From positions 1 to 64,000 of the forward strand of contig NZ_LN929757.1 in the NCBI RefSeq assembly GCF_001493375.1: DNA of 64,000 nucleotides. The letters run 5' to 3'. Numbering within the stretch: the first letter of the stretch is position 1; the number at the start of each line of letters is the position of its first letter. Under the pieces are notes generated by a model that ran no database searches, was not told the DNA's origin, and saw only the letters and a list, made by a program, of their open reading frames with translations. Shown in pieces: positions 56,207 to 64,000 of this stretch. The DNA comes from Streptomyces specialis (GTDB lineage Bacteria > Actinomycetota > Actinomycetes > Streptomycetales > Streptomycetaceae). Position numbers and translations under genes: made by a program.

Positions 56207-58273
56207 GTGTGGCGCTCGCCCGACGGGCAGCCCCGCTGGGCCCGGCCGGCCCTGCTCGCCGTCGCCGCGCTCGCCGCCGCCCTCTACTGCTGGAACCTCT
56301 CCTCCAGCGACTACGCCACCTACTACTCGGTCGCCGCGCGCAGCATGAGCGAGAGCTGGGAGGCGTTCTTCTTCACCGCGCTCGACCCCTCGGCCACCAT
56401 CACCCTCGACAAGATCGGCGGGTTCCTCTGGCCCGAGGCGCTCTCGGCGCGGATCTTCGGCTACAGCGCCTGGTCCCTGACGCTGCCGCACTGTGTCGCC
56501 GGTGTCGTCACCGTGCTCGTCACCTACCGCGTGGTCCGCCGCTGGCAGGGACCGGAGGCGGGCCTCCTCGCGGCGGCGCTCACCGCGCTGACCCCGCTCC
56601 TCGCCTCCCTGTTCGGGAACGCGCTCCTGGACGGCATGCTGACGATGTGCCTGGTGCTGGCCGCCGACGCGTACCAGCGGGCCGTGCGCGACGGGCGGCT
56701 CCGGCCGCTGCTGCTCGCCGCGTTCTGGATCGGTCTCGGCTTCCAGACCAAGATGCTCCAGGCGTGGCTGATCGTCCCCGCCGTCGCCCTGGCCTATCTG
56801 GTGACCGCCCCGGTCCCGGTCCGGACCCGTGTCCGGCACACGCTGGCCGCGGGCGTCGTGCTGCTGGGCGTGTCGCTGTCCTGGGTGGGGCTGATGACGC
56901 TCACCCCGGCGGACTCCCGGCCGTACGCGGACGGTTCGACCAACGACAGCGCCATCGCCATGGTCTTCGGCTACAACGGCCTGGGCCGGCTGGGCATCGA
57001 GATCCCCGGCGCCGTGTCGGCCGAGGCGCCGAGCACCACCGACGGGCCGACCGGCACGGCGGGCACCACCGGCCCGCCCCGCGCGGCCCCCCCCGCGGCC
57101 CCCGGTGACGGAGCCGCGGCGGGGACCGGCACCGGCCCGCGGGAGACCGGCCCCGACGAGGCCGCGGCGGACCCGCCCCGGCAGCGCGAGGAGGGCGGCT
57201 GGCTCAAGCTGGTCGGCGACCGCCTCGGCACCCAGATCGCCTGGCTCTTCCCGATCGCCCTGCTCTCCCTGGCCCACGGCCTCGCGCGACGGCGGCGCGA
57301 CGGCGAACGCTACGCCGACCAGGCGCGCGGCGGTTACCTGTTCTGGGGTTTGTGGCTCGTCACCTCGGTCGCCGTGCTCAGCGCGATCTCGGTCCCGCAC
57401 ACCGGCTACGCCGCCGTGCTCGCGCCGCCGCTCGCCGCCCTGTCCGCCGCCGGCACGGTCTCGCTGTGGCGGTCGGGACGCCGCCTGCCGGCCGCGCTCG
57501 TGATCGCCGCCCAGACCTGCTGGTGCGGCCTGCCCGCCGCCGACCACCGGGACTGGGTGCCCTGGCTCCTGCCGCTGCTGATCACGGCCGCGCTCGGCGC
57601 GCTCGGCGCGCTGTGGTGGTCCGGCCGGGCGCCGGGCCGCCGCCGGATCGCCGTGGCGGGGCTGATCGCCGGCTGCGTCGGGATGTACGCGGCGCCCACC
57701 GCCTGGTCGTTGTCGGTCCTCGACGAGGACTACGGCGGCTCGTCGTTCGACGCGGCGGCGGGCCCCGCCCTTCCCGGCGGCACCGGCGGCGCGCTCCCGG
57801 GCGCCGAGGCGCTGACGGCGGAACAGGAACGTCTGCTGGCCTACGTGGAGGAGCGGAACGGAGACGGCGTCACCTACACCTTCTCCACCGACACCTGGTC
57901 CGCCGCCGCCCCCTACATCCAGGAGACCGGCAGTCCCGTCCTGCCGCTGGGCGGCTTCGGGGGCCAGGCGGCCTCGGTCACCGTCGAGGAGTACCAGGAG
58001 CTGGTCGAGAACGGCGACCTGCGCTTCGCCCTCGTCGGCACGGCAACGACCGGCACGGCGGCAACCGGCACGGCGCCCGGCGGCGCGCCCCCCACCGGCG
58101 GCCCGCGGCTCGGTGCCGCGGCCGGCGCCTCGGCGGCCGGTGCCGCCGCCACCACACAGACCGACCTGATCAGCGCGTGGGTGCGCTCGGCCTGCGTCCC
58201 CGTCGAGCCCGCGGAGTACGGCTCCACGGCGGAGACCCCGACCCTCTACGCGTGCGCGCCCGAAGGGAACTGA
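56207..58273 (+). CDS. ArnT/PMT-like membrane glycosyltransferase, 5' truncated
   Basis: About 688 residues visible, without the true N-terminus. It is a GT-C-fold lipid-linked sugar transferase: WNLSSSDYATYYSVAARSMSESW, ITLDKIGGFLWPEALSARIFGYS (catalytic loop region), multiple TM helices through about residue 510, a long Pro/Thr/Gly-rich insert (about 270-320) and a C-terminal extracytoplasmic domain (LLAYVEERNGDGVTYTFSTDTWSAAAPYI, VPVEPAEYG). The family is annotated as mannosyl/arabinosyl transferases using polyprenyl phosphate sugars. Its stop is 6 bases before the polyprenyl-phosphate mannose synthase start, so the two form an operon. Confidence 0.88.
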   Translation: MWRSPDGQPRWARPALLAVAALAAALYCWNLSSSDYATYYSVAARSMSESWEAFFFTALDPSATITLDKIGGFLWPEALSARIFGYSAWSLTLPHCVAGVVTVLVTYRVVRRWQGPEAGLLAAALTALTPLLASLFGNALLDGMLTMCLVLAADAYQRAVRDGRLRPLLLAAFWIGLGFQTKMLQAWLIVPAVALAYLVTAPVPVRTRVRHTLAAGVVLLGVSLSWVGLMTLTPADSRPYADGSTNDSAIAMVFGYNGLGRLGIEIPGAVSAEAPSTTDGPTGTAGTTGPPRAAPPAAPGDGAAAGTGTGPRETGPDEAAADPPRQREEGGWLKLVGDRLGTQIAWLFPIALLSLAHGLARRRRDGERYADQARGGYLFWGLWLVTSVAVLSAISVPHTGYAAVLAPPLAALSAAGTVSLWRSGRRLPAALVIAAQTCWCGLPAADHRDWVPWLLPLLITAALGALGALWWSGRAPGRRRIAVAGLIAGCVGMYAAPTAWSLSVLDEDYGGSSFDAAAGPALPGGTGGALPGAEALTAEQERLLAYVEERNGDGVTYTFSTDTWSAAAPYIQETGSPVLPLGGFGGQAASVTVEEYQELVENGDLRFALVGTATTGTAATGTAPGGAPPTGGPRLGAAAGASAAGAAATTQTDLISAWVRSACVPVEPAEYGSTAETPTLYACAPEGN

Positions 58274-58279
58274 GAGAAC

Positions 58280-59080
58280 GTGACCACCGCGATCCCCCGC
58301 GAATGGGCCGGCACCCGGCTCACCGTCGTCATGCCGACCTACAACGAGGCCGCGTGCCTGCCCGGCACCGCCGCCGCCCTCCTCGCCCTGCCCCTGCCCG
58401 GCCTGCGGCTGCTGATCGTGGACGACGACAGCCCCGACGGCACCGGCCGCCTCGCCGACGAGTTGGCCGCCGCCGACCCGAGGGTGAGCGTCCTGCACCG
58501 CACGGCCAAGGAGGGCCTCGGCCGCGCCTACGCGGCCGGTATCGGCGCGGCGCTGCGGGACGGCCCGGACTACGTGGCGCAGATGGACGCGGACGGCAGC
58601 CACCGCGTCGAGCACCTGCCGGAACTGCTCGGCGCGGCCCTCGCCACGGGCGCCGGGCTGGTCGTCGGCAGCCGCTACGTGCCCGGCGGGCAGCTCGCCG
58701 CCGACTGGGGCGCGCGCCGCCGGCTGCTGTCCGCGTGCGCGAACCTCTACGCCACGAGCGTGCTGGGCGTGCCGATCCGGGACCTCACGGCCGGCTACAC
58801 CCTGTGGTCCGCCGACGCCCTGGAGGATCTGGCGCTCGACGGGCTGCGGTCCGCCGGCTACAGCTTCCAGGTGGAGACGAAGTTCCTCGCCGTCCGGGCG
58901 GGCCACAAGGTCGTGGAGGTCCCCATCCGGTTCGAGGACCGCGCGCACGGCACGTCCAAGATGGATTTCGCGACCCAGCGCGAGTCCGCGCTGCTGCCGC
59001 CGCGCCTGCGCTGGGACCACCGGGGCCGCCGCCGGGCGGCGCGCCCCCAGGTCGCCCTGGCGTCCCGCGCGGACATCTGA
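58280..59080 (+). CDS. Polyprenyl-phosphate mannose synthase-like GT2 glycosyltransferase
   Basis: A 266-residue cytoplasmic enzyme making polyprenyl-phosphate sugar (dolichol-P-mannose synthase family). Motifs are VVMPTYNEAACLPG, LLIVDDDSPDGTG, the DxD-like QMDADGSH, VGSRYVPGG and FQVETKFLAVRAGHKVVEVPIRFEDRAHGTSKM. It lacks C-terminal TM helices, as in actinobacterial Ppm catalytic domains. GTG 58280 has GAGAGAAC upstream. It supplies donor to the membrane transferase encoded just before, with GtrA as probable flippase. Confidence 0.92.
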   Translation: MTTAIPREWAGTRLTVVMPTYNEAACLPGTAAALLALPLPGLRLLIVDDDSPDGTGRLADELAAADPRVSVLHRTAKEGLGRAYAAGIGAALRDGPDYVAQMDADGSHRVEHLPELLGAALATGAGLVVGSRYVPGGQLAADWGARRRLLSACANLYATSVLGVPIRDLTAGYTLWSADALEDLALDGLRSAGYSFQVETKFLAVRAGHKVVEVPIRFEDRAHGTSKMDFATQRESALLPPRLRWDHRGRRRAARPQVALASRADI

Positions 59081-59461
59081 CCTCCCTTCGGCGAATCTCC
59101 ACACCGTGCGCACGGAGGACCGGCACAGAGCCGCGATCCGGGACATATCCGGTATGCGGCCTGTGCCGGTGTAACGGGAGGTTCGGGAGGTGACGCAGGG
59201 GATATTTCGCGCGCTCCTCACTACGTCTCATGAAGAGATTGTCATCGTCCGACGAAGAGAGTCGCCCGTCGCCCGTTCACTCTTTCGAAGTTCGCGCAAA
59301 GGGTCTGTCAACGGGATTGGCGTCCCACTAGTTGCCGTGCTTACATCGTCCGCACCGCGCGGTAGTGGTCGGATCGTCTTACTAAGTCGCGACCTTGTCC
59401 ACGATTTTCTGTGATCTTCCGTGATCGCCCGTGAAAGCTTGAAATGAAGGGAATGTGCGTC
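59081..59461. promoter_or_regulatory. Intergenic region with three 10-bp direct repeats before the peptide gene
   Basis: 381 bases of lower GC. The direct repeats TTCTGTGATC, TTCCGTGATC and GCCCGTGAAA occupy 59407-59416, 59417-59426 and 59427-59436, one per helical turn and ending 25 bases before the peptide ATG. An inverted CATATCCGGTATG lies at about 59145-59157. A 74-codon frame at 59190 is not supported. Confidence 0.55.
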
Positions 59462-59704
59462 ATGCGCAACGACATCGAGACCCGTGAGATCGCCGACTCC
59501 GAGCTGGACGCCGTCGCCGGCGGTGTGGTCAGCGTCTCCGGCGGTCTCGCCGGCGCCCTGGTCGCCGACGTCTCCGGTGCGGCCAACTCGCTCCACACCG
59601 CCCAGGCCGTTCAGGGCCTCGCCGCGCAGGGCCTCGGCCAGGTCTCCGGCCTGACCGGCGTGCAGGTCGACACCGGCGCTGTCACCGGCCCCCTCGGTCT
59701 CTGA
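59462..59704 (+). CDS. Double-glycine leader peptide (NHLP/bacteriocin-type precursor)
   Basis: 80 residues. The leader MRNDIETREIADSELDAVAGG has the ELDxVxGG pattern cut by C39 peptidases after G21. The predicted 59-residue product (VVSVSGGLAGALVADVSG... ending TGPLGL) is Gly/Ala/Val/Ser-rich, hydrophobic and contains no Cys and no aromatic residue, so it is not a lanthipeptide. ATG 59462 has GAAGGG at suitable distance; ATGs at 59444 and 59453 are less well placed. HlyD, C39-ABC and a second ABC gene follow. A hairpin (59719-59749) lies directly downstream, allowing more peptide than transporter mRNA. Confidence 0.85.
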   Translation: MRNDIETREIADSELDAVAGGVVSVSGGLAGALVADVSGAANSLHTAQAVQGLAAQGLGQVSGLTGVQVDTGAVTGPLGL

Positions 59705-59718
59705 TCACCCCGCGCCCG

Positions 59719-59749
59719 TGAACCCCGGAGCCCCTCGTTCCGGGGTTCA
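59719..59749 (+). terminator. Hairpin after the peptide gene (attenuator)
   Basis: A perfect 11-base-pair stem (TGAACCCCGGA with TCCGGGGTTCA) and 9-base loop starts 15 bases after the stop, typical of high precursor-to-transporter ratios. Confidence 0.75.
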
Positions 59750-59773
59750 TGGCTGCCGAAAGTTGGTCGCGCG

Positions 59774-60580
59774 ATGCAGTTCCGCCGCAAAGCGCTCTCG
59801 AAGCTCCAGTCGCCCGAGGAACTGGACCTGCCCGTCCGTCTCGCCCGCCCGCAGGGCCGGCTCGTGCTGGCGGTGACGGTCCTGGTCCTGGCCGCCGCCG
59901 CCTGCTGGGGCGTCACCGGCTCGGTCTCCTCGCGGCTCGCCGCCCCCGGCGTCCTCACCCACGCCGAGGGCGGCTACCTCCTCCAGAGCCCGGTGGCCGG
60001 ACAGGTCACCGAGGTCCTCGCCGAGGAGGGCGACCTGCTCTCCCCGGGCGCGCCCCTGCTGACGGTCCGCACGGACGACGGCGACGAGCCCGTCCGCGCG
60101 GTCGCCGGTGGCCGGCTGACCACCGTCCTCGCCGGCACCGGCTCGGTCGTCACCACCGGCGCCGACGTCGCCACCCTGGAACGTGTCAGCGGCCCCGACG
60201 ACCCGCTGATCGCCGTGCTGTACGTGCCGGGCGACAGCGCCGCGAGCGTCCCCGTGGGCGCGGACGTCGAGCTGACCGTCCCGTCCGTGGACCGGGACGC
60301 GTCCGGCGTGCTGCGCGGACGCGTCGAGGCCGTCGGCCGCACGCCGCAGAACGAACGGCAGATCGCCGGGTTCCTCGGCGACGCCGCGCTGGCCGCCGGG
60401 TTCACCCGCGACGGCGACGCCGTTCCCGTCGTCGTCGAGCTGGAACGCTCCACCGCCACCGCGTCCGGCTACGCCTGGTCGGACGGCGAAGGCCCCCCGT
60501 ACGCCCTGGAGTCCCCGGCCCCCGTCACCGGCTCCGTCCACCTCGCCGCGCAGCGCCCCGTCGACTGGCTGCTGCCGTGA
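59774..60580 (+). CDS. HlyD-family secretion protein (NHLM/NHLP type)
   Basis: A 268-residue membrane-fusion-type adaptor. A short cytoplasmic N-terminus (RRKALSKLQSPEELD) is followed by one TM helix at about 35-55 (VLAVTVLVLAAAACWGVTG) and a lipoyl/barrel-sandwich domain (GGYLLQSPVAGQVTEVLAEEGDLLSPGAPLLTV). The coiled-coil hairpin is absent, fitting a Gram-positive bacteriocin exporter adaptor. It starts at ATG 59774, 69 bases after the peptide gene. Its TGA overlaps the GTG start of the next gene (60577). Confidence 0.88.
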   Translation: MQFRRKALSKLQSPEELDLPVRLARPQGRLVLAVTVLVLAAAACWGVTGSVSSRLAAPGVLTHAEGGYLLQSPVAGQVTEVLAEEGDLLSPGAPLLTVRTDDGDEPVRAVAGGRLTTVLAGTGSVVTTGADVATLERVSGPDDPLIAVLYVPGDSAASVPVGADVELTVPSVDRDASGVLRGRVEAVGRTPQNERQIAGFLGDAALAAGFTRDGDAVPVVVELERSTATASGYAWSDGEGPPYALESPAPVTGSVHLAAQRPVDWLLP

Positions 60581-62870
60581 CCACGACCACCGCTGCCCCT
60601 TATACACACCTGACGCTGCCGACGCAGAGGCGTGTGAAATCACGAGTGGCACACCGAACCCTAGCAGACCAGGACACACACAGCCAATCACCCATATCCT
60701 TTGCTTGGCACCCGCCCGGCCGGTGCGGACGCCCACCGTTCTCCAGATGGAGGCCGTCGAGTGCGGCGCCGCCGCCCTGGCGATGGTGCTGGCCCACTAC
60801 GGCCGCTTCGTCCCCCTGGAGGAGCTGCGCATCGCCTGCGGCGTCTCCCGCGACGGCTCCCGCGCCAGCAACCTGCTGAAGGCCGCCCGCGGTTACGGCC
60901 TCACCGCCAAGGGCATGCAGATGGACCTCGCCGCCCTGGCCGGGCAGCGCCCGCCCGCCGTGCTGTTCTGGGAGTTCAACCACTACGTCGTCTACGACGG
61001 CATGGCCCGCCGCCCCGGCCGGCGCGGCGCGTGGATCAACGACCCCGGCAAGGGCCGCCGGTTCGTCCCGCTCGACGAGTTCGACACCAGCTTCACCGGC
61101 GTCGTCCTCACCTTCGAACCCGGCGAGGACTTCCGCCGCGGCGGACGCCGGCCCGGCGTGCTGCGGCACATGCCCGCCCGCCTGCGCGGCATGTCCGGCA
61201 CGATGCTCGCCGCCGTCGTCTCCAGCCTCCTGCTGGTCCTCGTCGGCGCGTCCGTGCCCGCGCTCAGCCGCACCTACATCGACACGTTCCTGATCGGCGG
61301 CCAGACCTCCGCGCTCGGCGTCCTGTTCGCCGCCATGGGCACCGCCCTGGTCCTGACCGCCGCCCTGACCGCCGTCCAGCAGGCCAACCTGCTGCGCGGG
61401 CGCGTCATCTCCTCCACCCTCGGCGGCGCCCGCTTCCTGCGTCACCTGCTGCGCCTGCCCGTCACGTTCTTCGCGCAGCGCAACCCGGCCGACCTCGTCC
61501 AGCGCCTCCAGTCCAACGACACCGTCGCCGAGACCCTCGCCCGCGACCTCGCCGCCGCCGGGGTCGACGCCGTGGTGGTGCTGCTGTACGCCGTGCTGCT
61601 GTGGAGCTACGACCCGCAGCTCACCGTCGTCGGCGTGCTGATCGCGCTGCTCAACGTCGTCGCCCTGCGGATCGTGCTGCGCCTGCGGGCCACCGGCACC
61701 CAGAAGCTGCGCGCCGACAGCGCCCGCCTGGTCAACACCGCCTACAGCGGCCTGACGCTCATCGAGACCATGAAGGCCACCGGCGGCGAGAACGGGTTCT
61801 TCCGCCGCTGGGCCGGACAGCACGCCGCCACCCTCGACACCCAGCAGCGGCTCGGCGTGCCCAGCGCCTGGCTGGCCGTCACCGCCCCCACCCTCGCCGC
61901 GCTCAACAGCGCCCTGATCCTCCTCATCGGCGGCACCCGCGCCGTCGAGGGCCACCTCACCGTCGGCCTGCTGGTCGCGTTCCAGGCGCTCGTCACCAGC
62001 TTCACCGCGCCGATCACCCGCCTCAACGGCGTCGCCGGGCGCATCCAGGACTTCGCGGCCGACGTCGCCCGCCTCAAGGACGTCGAGAACTTCCCCGCCG
62101 ACCCCCGCTACACCCGGCGCGGGCCGGCCGACGGGGGCGGCACCCGCCGCCTGACCGGCCACGTCGAACTGACCGGCGTCACCTTCGGCCACAGCCGCCT
62201 GGACCCGCCGCTGCTGGAGGACTTCTCGCTCACCGTCGGCCCCGGCCGCCAGGTCGCGCTCGTCGGCGGCTCCGGCAGCGGCAAGTCCACCGTCTCCCGG
62301 CTGGTGGCCGGTCTGCACACGCCGTGGGCCGGGGAGATCCGCATCGACGGCACCCCGCTCGCGGACATCCCGCGCGGCGCCCTGGCCGCCTCCGTCGCCT
62401 TCGTCGACCAGGACGTCTTCCTCTTCGAGGGCACCGTCCGGGACAACGTCACCCTCTGGGACCCGTCCATCCCCGACGAGGAGGTCGTGGCCGCCCTGAA
62501 GGACGCCGCCGTCCACGACGTCGTCGCCCGCCGCCCCGGCGGCATCCGCGCGCGCGTCGAGCAGGACGGCCGCAACTTCTCCGGCGGCCAGCGCCAGCGC
62601 CTGGAGATCGCCCGCGCCCTGGTCCGCCGCCCCACCGTGATGATCCTCGACGAGGTGACCAGCGCCCTGGACGCGGCCACCGAGCAGATCATCATCGACA
62701 ACCTGCGGCGGCGCGGCTGCGCCTGCGTCGTCATCGCCCACCGGCTCAGCACCGTCCGCGACAGCGACGAGATCCTCGTCCTGGACCGGGGCACCGTCGT
62801 CGAACGCGGGCGCCACGAGCACCTGATCGCCGCCCAGGGCGCCTACGCCCGGCTGCTGCGGGAGCACTGA
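60577..62870 (+). CDS. C39 peptidase/ABC exporter (NHLP type), interrupted near its 5' end by adapter
   Basis: The true start is probably GTG 60577, overlapping the HlyD stop and reading V-T-T-T-T-A-A-P. Adapter occupies 60597-60708, then coding resumes at PARPVRTPTVLQMEAVECG. The peptidase domain has Cys (VECGAAALAMVLAHYGR, codon 60762), His (EFNHYVVYDG) and Asp (WINDPGKGRR). It is followed by six TM helices and an ATPase with GGSGSGKST, FSGGQRQRLEIARAL and VMILDEVTSALD. It should cleave the double-glycine leader and export the core. An apparent TTG start at 60705 is an artefact. Confidence 0.9.
60597..60708. other. Adapter block inside the exporter gene (artefact)
   Basis: CTTATACACACCTGACGCTG continuing CCGACG (60599-60624) matches the reverse complement of the Nextera read-1 adapter with one mismatch and a missing base. 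The remaining bases to 60708 are non-coding noise of low GC. Confidence 0.95.
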
Positions 62871-62871
62871 G

Positions 62872-64000
62872 GTGACGGCCCCGCCCCCCGCGCCGCCGCC
62901 CCCGGCGCCCGACCCGGTCGTCGCCGCCCTCGGCGCCCTCGGGGTGCCCGTCGACTGCGCGGGCCTGCGCAGCCTGCCCCTCGAAGGGCCGCACGTGCTG
63001 TGGCTGGTCGTGGACGGCGCCCTCGACCTGTTCGCCGTGGACGCCGCGCGGACCGGGCCCTGGCACTTCCTCGGCCGGCTGACCGCCGGCACCCTGCTCC
63101 TCGGCCCGGTCGAGGGCCCCCGGCACACCCTGATCGCCCGCCCCCTCCAGGGCTGCGCGCTGCGCCGCGTCGAGATCTACGAGCTGTACCCGCCGCCCGG
63201 CCCCGCCGATGCGTGGCTGAGCCCGCTGGAGGACGCCTTCGCGCGGGGCGTCGGCCGGGGCCTGCGGGTGCTGTCCCAGGTGTCCCCCGACAGCCCGGCA
63301 CCCGACAGCCCGGCGCCCGGTGGCGGGGGCGACGACGACATCCTGTGGATGCCGATCGGCCCCGGCAGCGTGGCCTACGGCGCCGGGTACGACCCGCACA
63401 CGCCCGGCACCCTGCTGGTCCACGCGGCGCTGTGGCACGCCATGGTGGACCAGCAGCACCGGCTGCTGTCCGCCGTGGACCGCTGGATCGACCGGCTCGA
63501 ACGCGCCCCCGAGGACCGCGCCGCCGCCGGCGTCCGGGCCGGGGAGGCCGCCCGCACCGAGGCCGACGCGGCGCTCGTCGCCTCCATCGGCGGCCCGGGG
63601 CGGTCCGGCCGCGCGGCCCGGCCGCGCGCCGGGGACGCCGATGCCACCCACGCCACGTACGCCGTCTGCCGCCTGGTCGCCGACGACGCGCGGATCACCC
63701 TGGCCGCGCCCGGGGCGGTGGCCGCCGCCCCCGGCCATGAGGACCCGGTCGAACGCGTCGCGCTCGCCTCCCGCATCCGCACCCGCCCGGTCCGGCTCAC
63801 CGGCCGCTGGTGGCGGGAGGACAGCGGCCCCCTGGTGGGCCGCCGCGCGGCGGACGAGGCCCCCGTCGCCCTGCTGTGGCGGCGCGGCGGCTACGTCGCC
63901 GTGGACCCGGCGAAGGGCACCCGCGAGCGCGTCGGACCGGCCGACGAGGCCGCGTTCGAACCCCGTGCCGTCATGCTCTACCGCCCGCTGCCCGACCGGC
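62872..64000 (+). CDS. NHLP-type second ABC protein, 3' truncated by window end
   Basis: 376 residues visible from GTG 62872, one base after the exporter stop. A cyclic-nucleotide-binding-like N-terminal region (LPLEGPHVLWLVVDGALDLFAVD, FLGRLTAGTLLLG) is followed by a helical part and the degenerate peptidase-like segment typical of these proteins (GRWWREDSGPLVGRR, PVALLWRRGGYVAVDP, PRAVMLYRPLPDR), just before where the membrane domain should begin. It pairs with the C39-ABC protein in NHLP export systems. The ATPase lies outside the window. Confidence 0.88.
   Translation, partial: MTAPPPAPPPPAPDPVVAALGALGVPVDCAGLRSLPLEGPHVLWLVVDGALDLFAVDAARTGPWHFLGRLTAGTLLLGPVEGPRHTLIARPLQGCALRRVEIYELYPPPGPADAWLSPLEDAFARGVGRGLRVLSQVSPDSPAPDSPAPGGGGDDDILWMPIGPGSVAYGAGYDPHTPGTLLVHAALWHAMVDQQHRLLSAVDRWIDRLERAPEDRAAAGVRAGEAARTEADAALVASIGGPGRSGRAARPRAGDADATHATYAVCRLVADDARITLAAPGAVAAAPGHEDPVERVALASRIRTRPVRLTGRWWREDSGPLVGRRAADEAPVALLWRRGGYVAVDPAKGTRERVGPADEAAFEPRAVMLYRPLPDR

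Noticed and set aside
55583-58273. An 896-residue GtrA-glycosyltransferase fusion
   Set aside because: The linking segment 56113-56206 contains the transposon mosaic end and a G run, so the continuous frame is accidental.
59190-59414. A 74-residue ORF upstream of the peptide gene
   Set aside because: It has no good ribosome-binding site, an unbalanced composition, and overlaps the repeat-bearing promoter region; no recognisable motif.
60705-62870. Exporter gene starting at TTG 60705
   Set aside because: The TTG lies at the edge of adapter sequence; a GTG overlapping the HlyD stop at 60577 begins the natural N-terminus.
1-64000. CRISPR arrays, tRNA or rRNA genes, insertion sequences and integrase/attachment sites
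   Set aside because: I looked for spaced palindromic repeats, cloverleaf-like ends, transposase motifs and paired terminal repeats and saw none that I could support.

Overview
The window is very GC-rich with strongly C/G-biased third codon positions. It carries a SapB-type ram cluster, a citrate-type siderophore operon with an IdeR/DmdR iron box, an NRPS paired with a DMATS prenyltransferase, and a PF04672-type methyltransferase. This combination points to Streptomyces or a close relative. The sequence is draft quality. Degenerate Illumina/Nextera library adapter sequence is embedded at seven places (about 1-147, 16,690-16,881, 17,332-17,468, 20,193-20,319, 52,390-52,505, 56,113-56,206 and 60,597-60,708). 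It cuts real genes or creates false fusions, so adjacency across these points must not be taken at face value.

Layout. (1) 148-18,953: two nonribosomal peptide synthetase genes, overlapping by one base, with five modules visible: C-A-PCP, C-A-PCP, C-A-PCP-E / C-A-PCP-E, C-A-PCP-TE. The 5' end is missing and the last A domain is broken twice by adapter. They are followed by a DMATS-type aromatic prenyltransferase carrying a TTA codon. (2) 20,193-20,480: adapter plus a fold-back chimera of the prenyltransferase 3' end. (3) 20.5-25.3 kb: P-loop kinase with a DUF4180-like tail, ATP-dependent DNA ligase, anti-sigma-type HATPase plus a hypothetical gene, and a GH13 alpha-glucosidase. (4) 25.6-32.75 kb: complete ramC-ramS-ramA-ramB with convergent ramR, a class III lanthipeptide (SapB-like morphogen) system. 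(5) 33.3-43.0 kb: housekeeping and accessory genes, including an Mrr-nuclease/TerD fusion, a methyltransferase with a 39-residue membrane peptide downstream, a MocR regulator with an apparent frameshift, OsmC, GNAT, a WrbA-like oxidoreductase, a TPR protein, an SDR and a PF04672 methyltransferase. (6) 43.0-55.3 kb, minus strand: a tightly coupled siderophore operon read from 55,250 to 43,003: fold-type III PLP decarboxylase, class III aminotransferase, DDC-family decarboxylase, IucA/IucC synthetase, N-hydroxylase, MFS exporter, second IucA/IucC synthetase, glutamine-synthetase-family ligase. A near-consensus iron box lies 41 bases upstream. (7) 55.6-59.1 kb: GtrA, ArnT-like glycosyltransferase and polyprenyl-phosphate mannose synthase. 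(8) 59.46-64.0 kb: a double-glycine leader peptide gene, HlyD-type protein, C39 peptidase/ABC exporter and the start of a second NHLP-type ABC protein, running off the window.

The most interesting biology is a Cys-free NHLP-type peptide cassette preceded by three 10-bp repeats, a glutamine-synthetase-like ligase built into an iron-regulated siderophore operon, an NRPS whose final A domain has alien codon usage ending at module-like boundaries, and the Mrr-TerD fusion. The most important practical finding is the adapter contamination.
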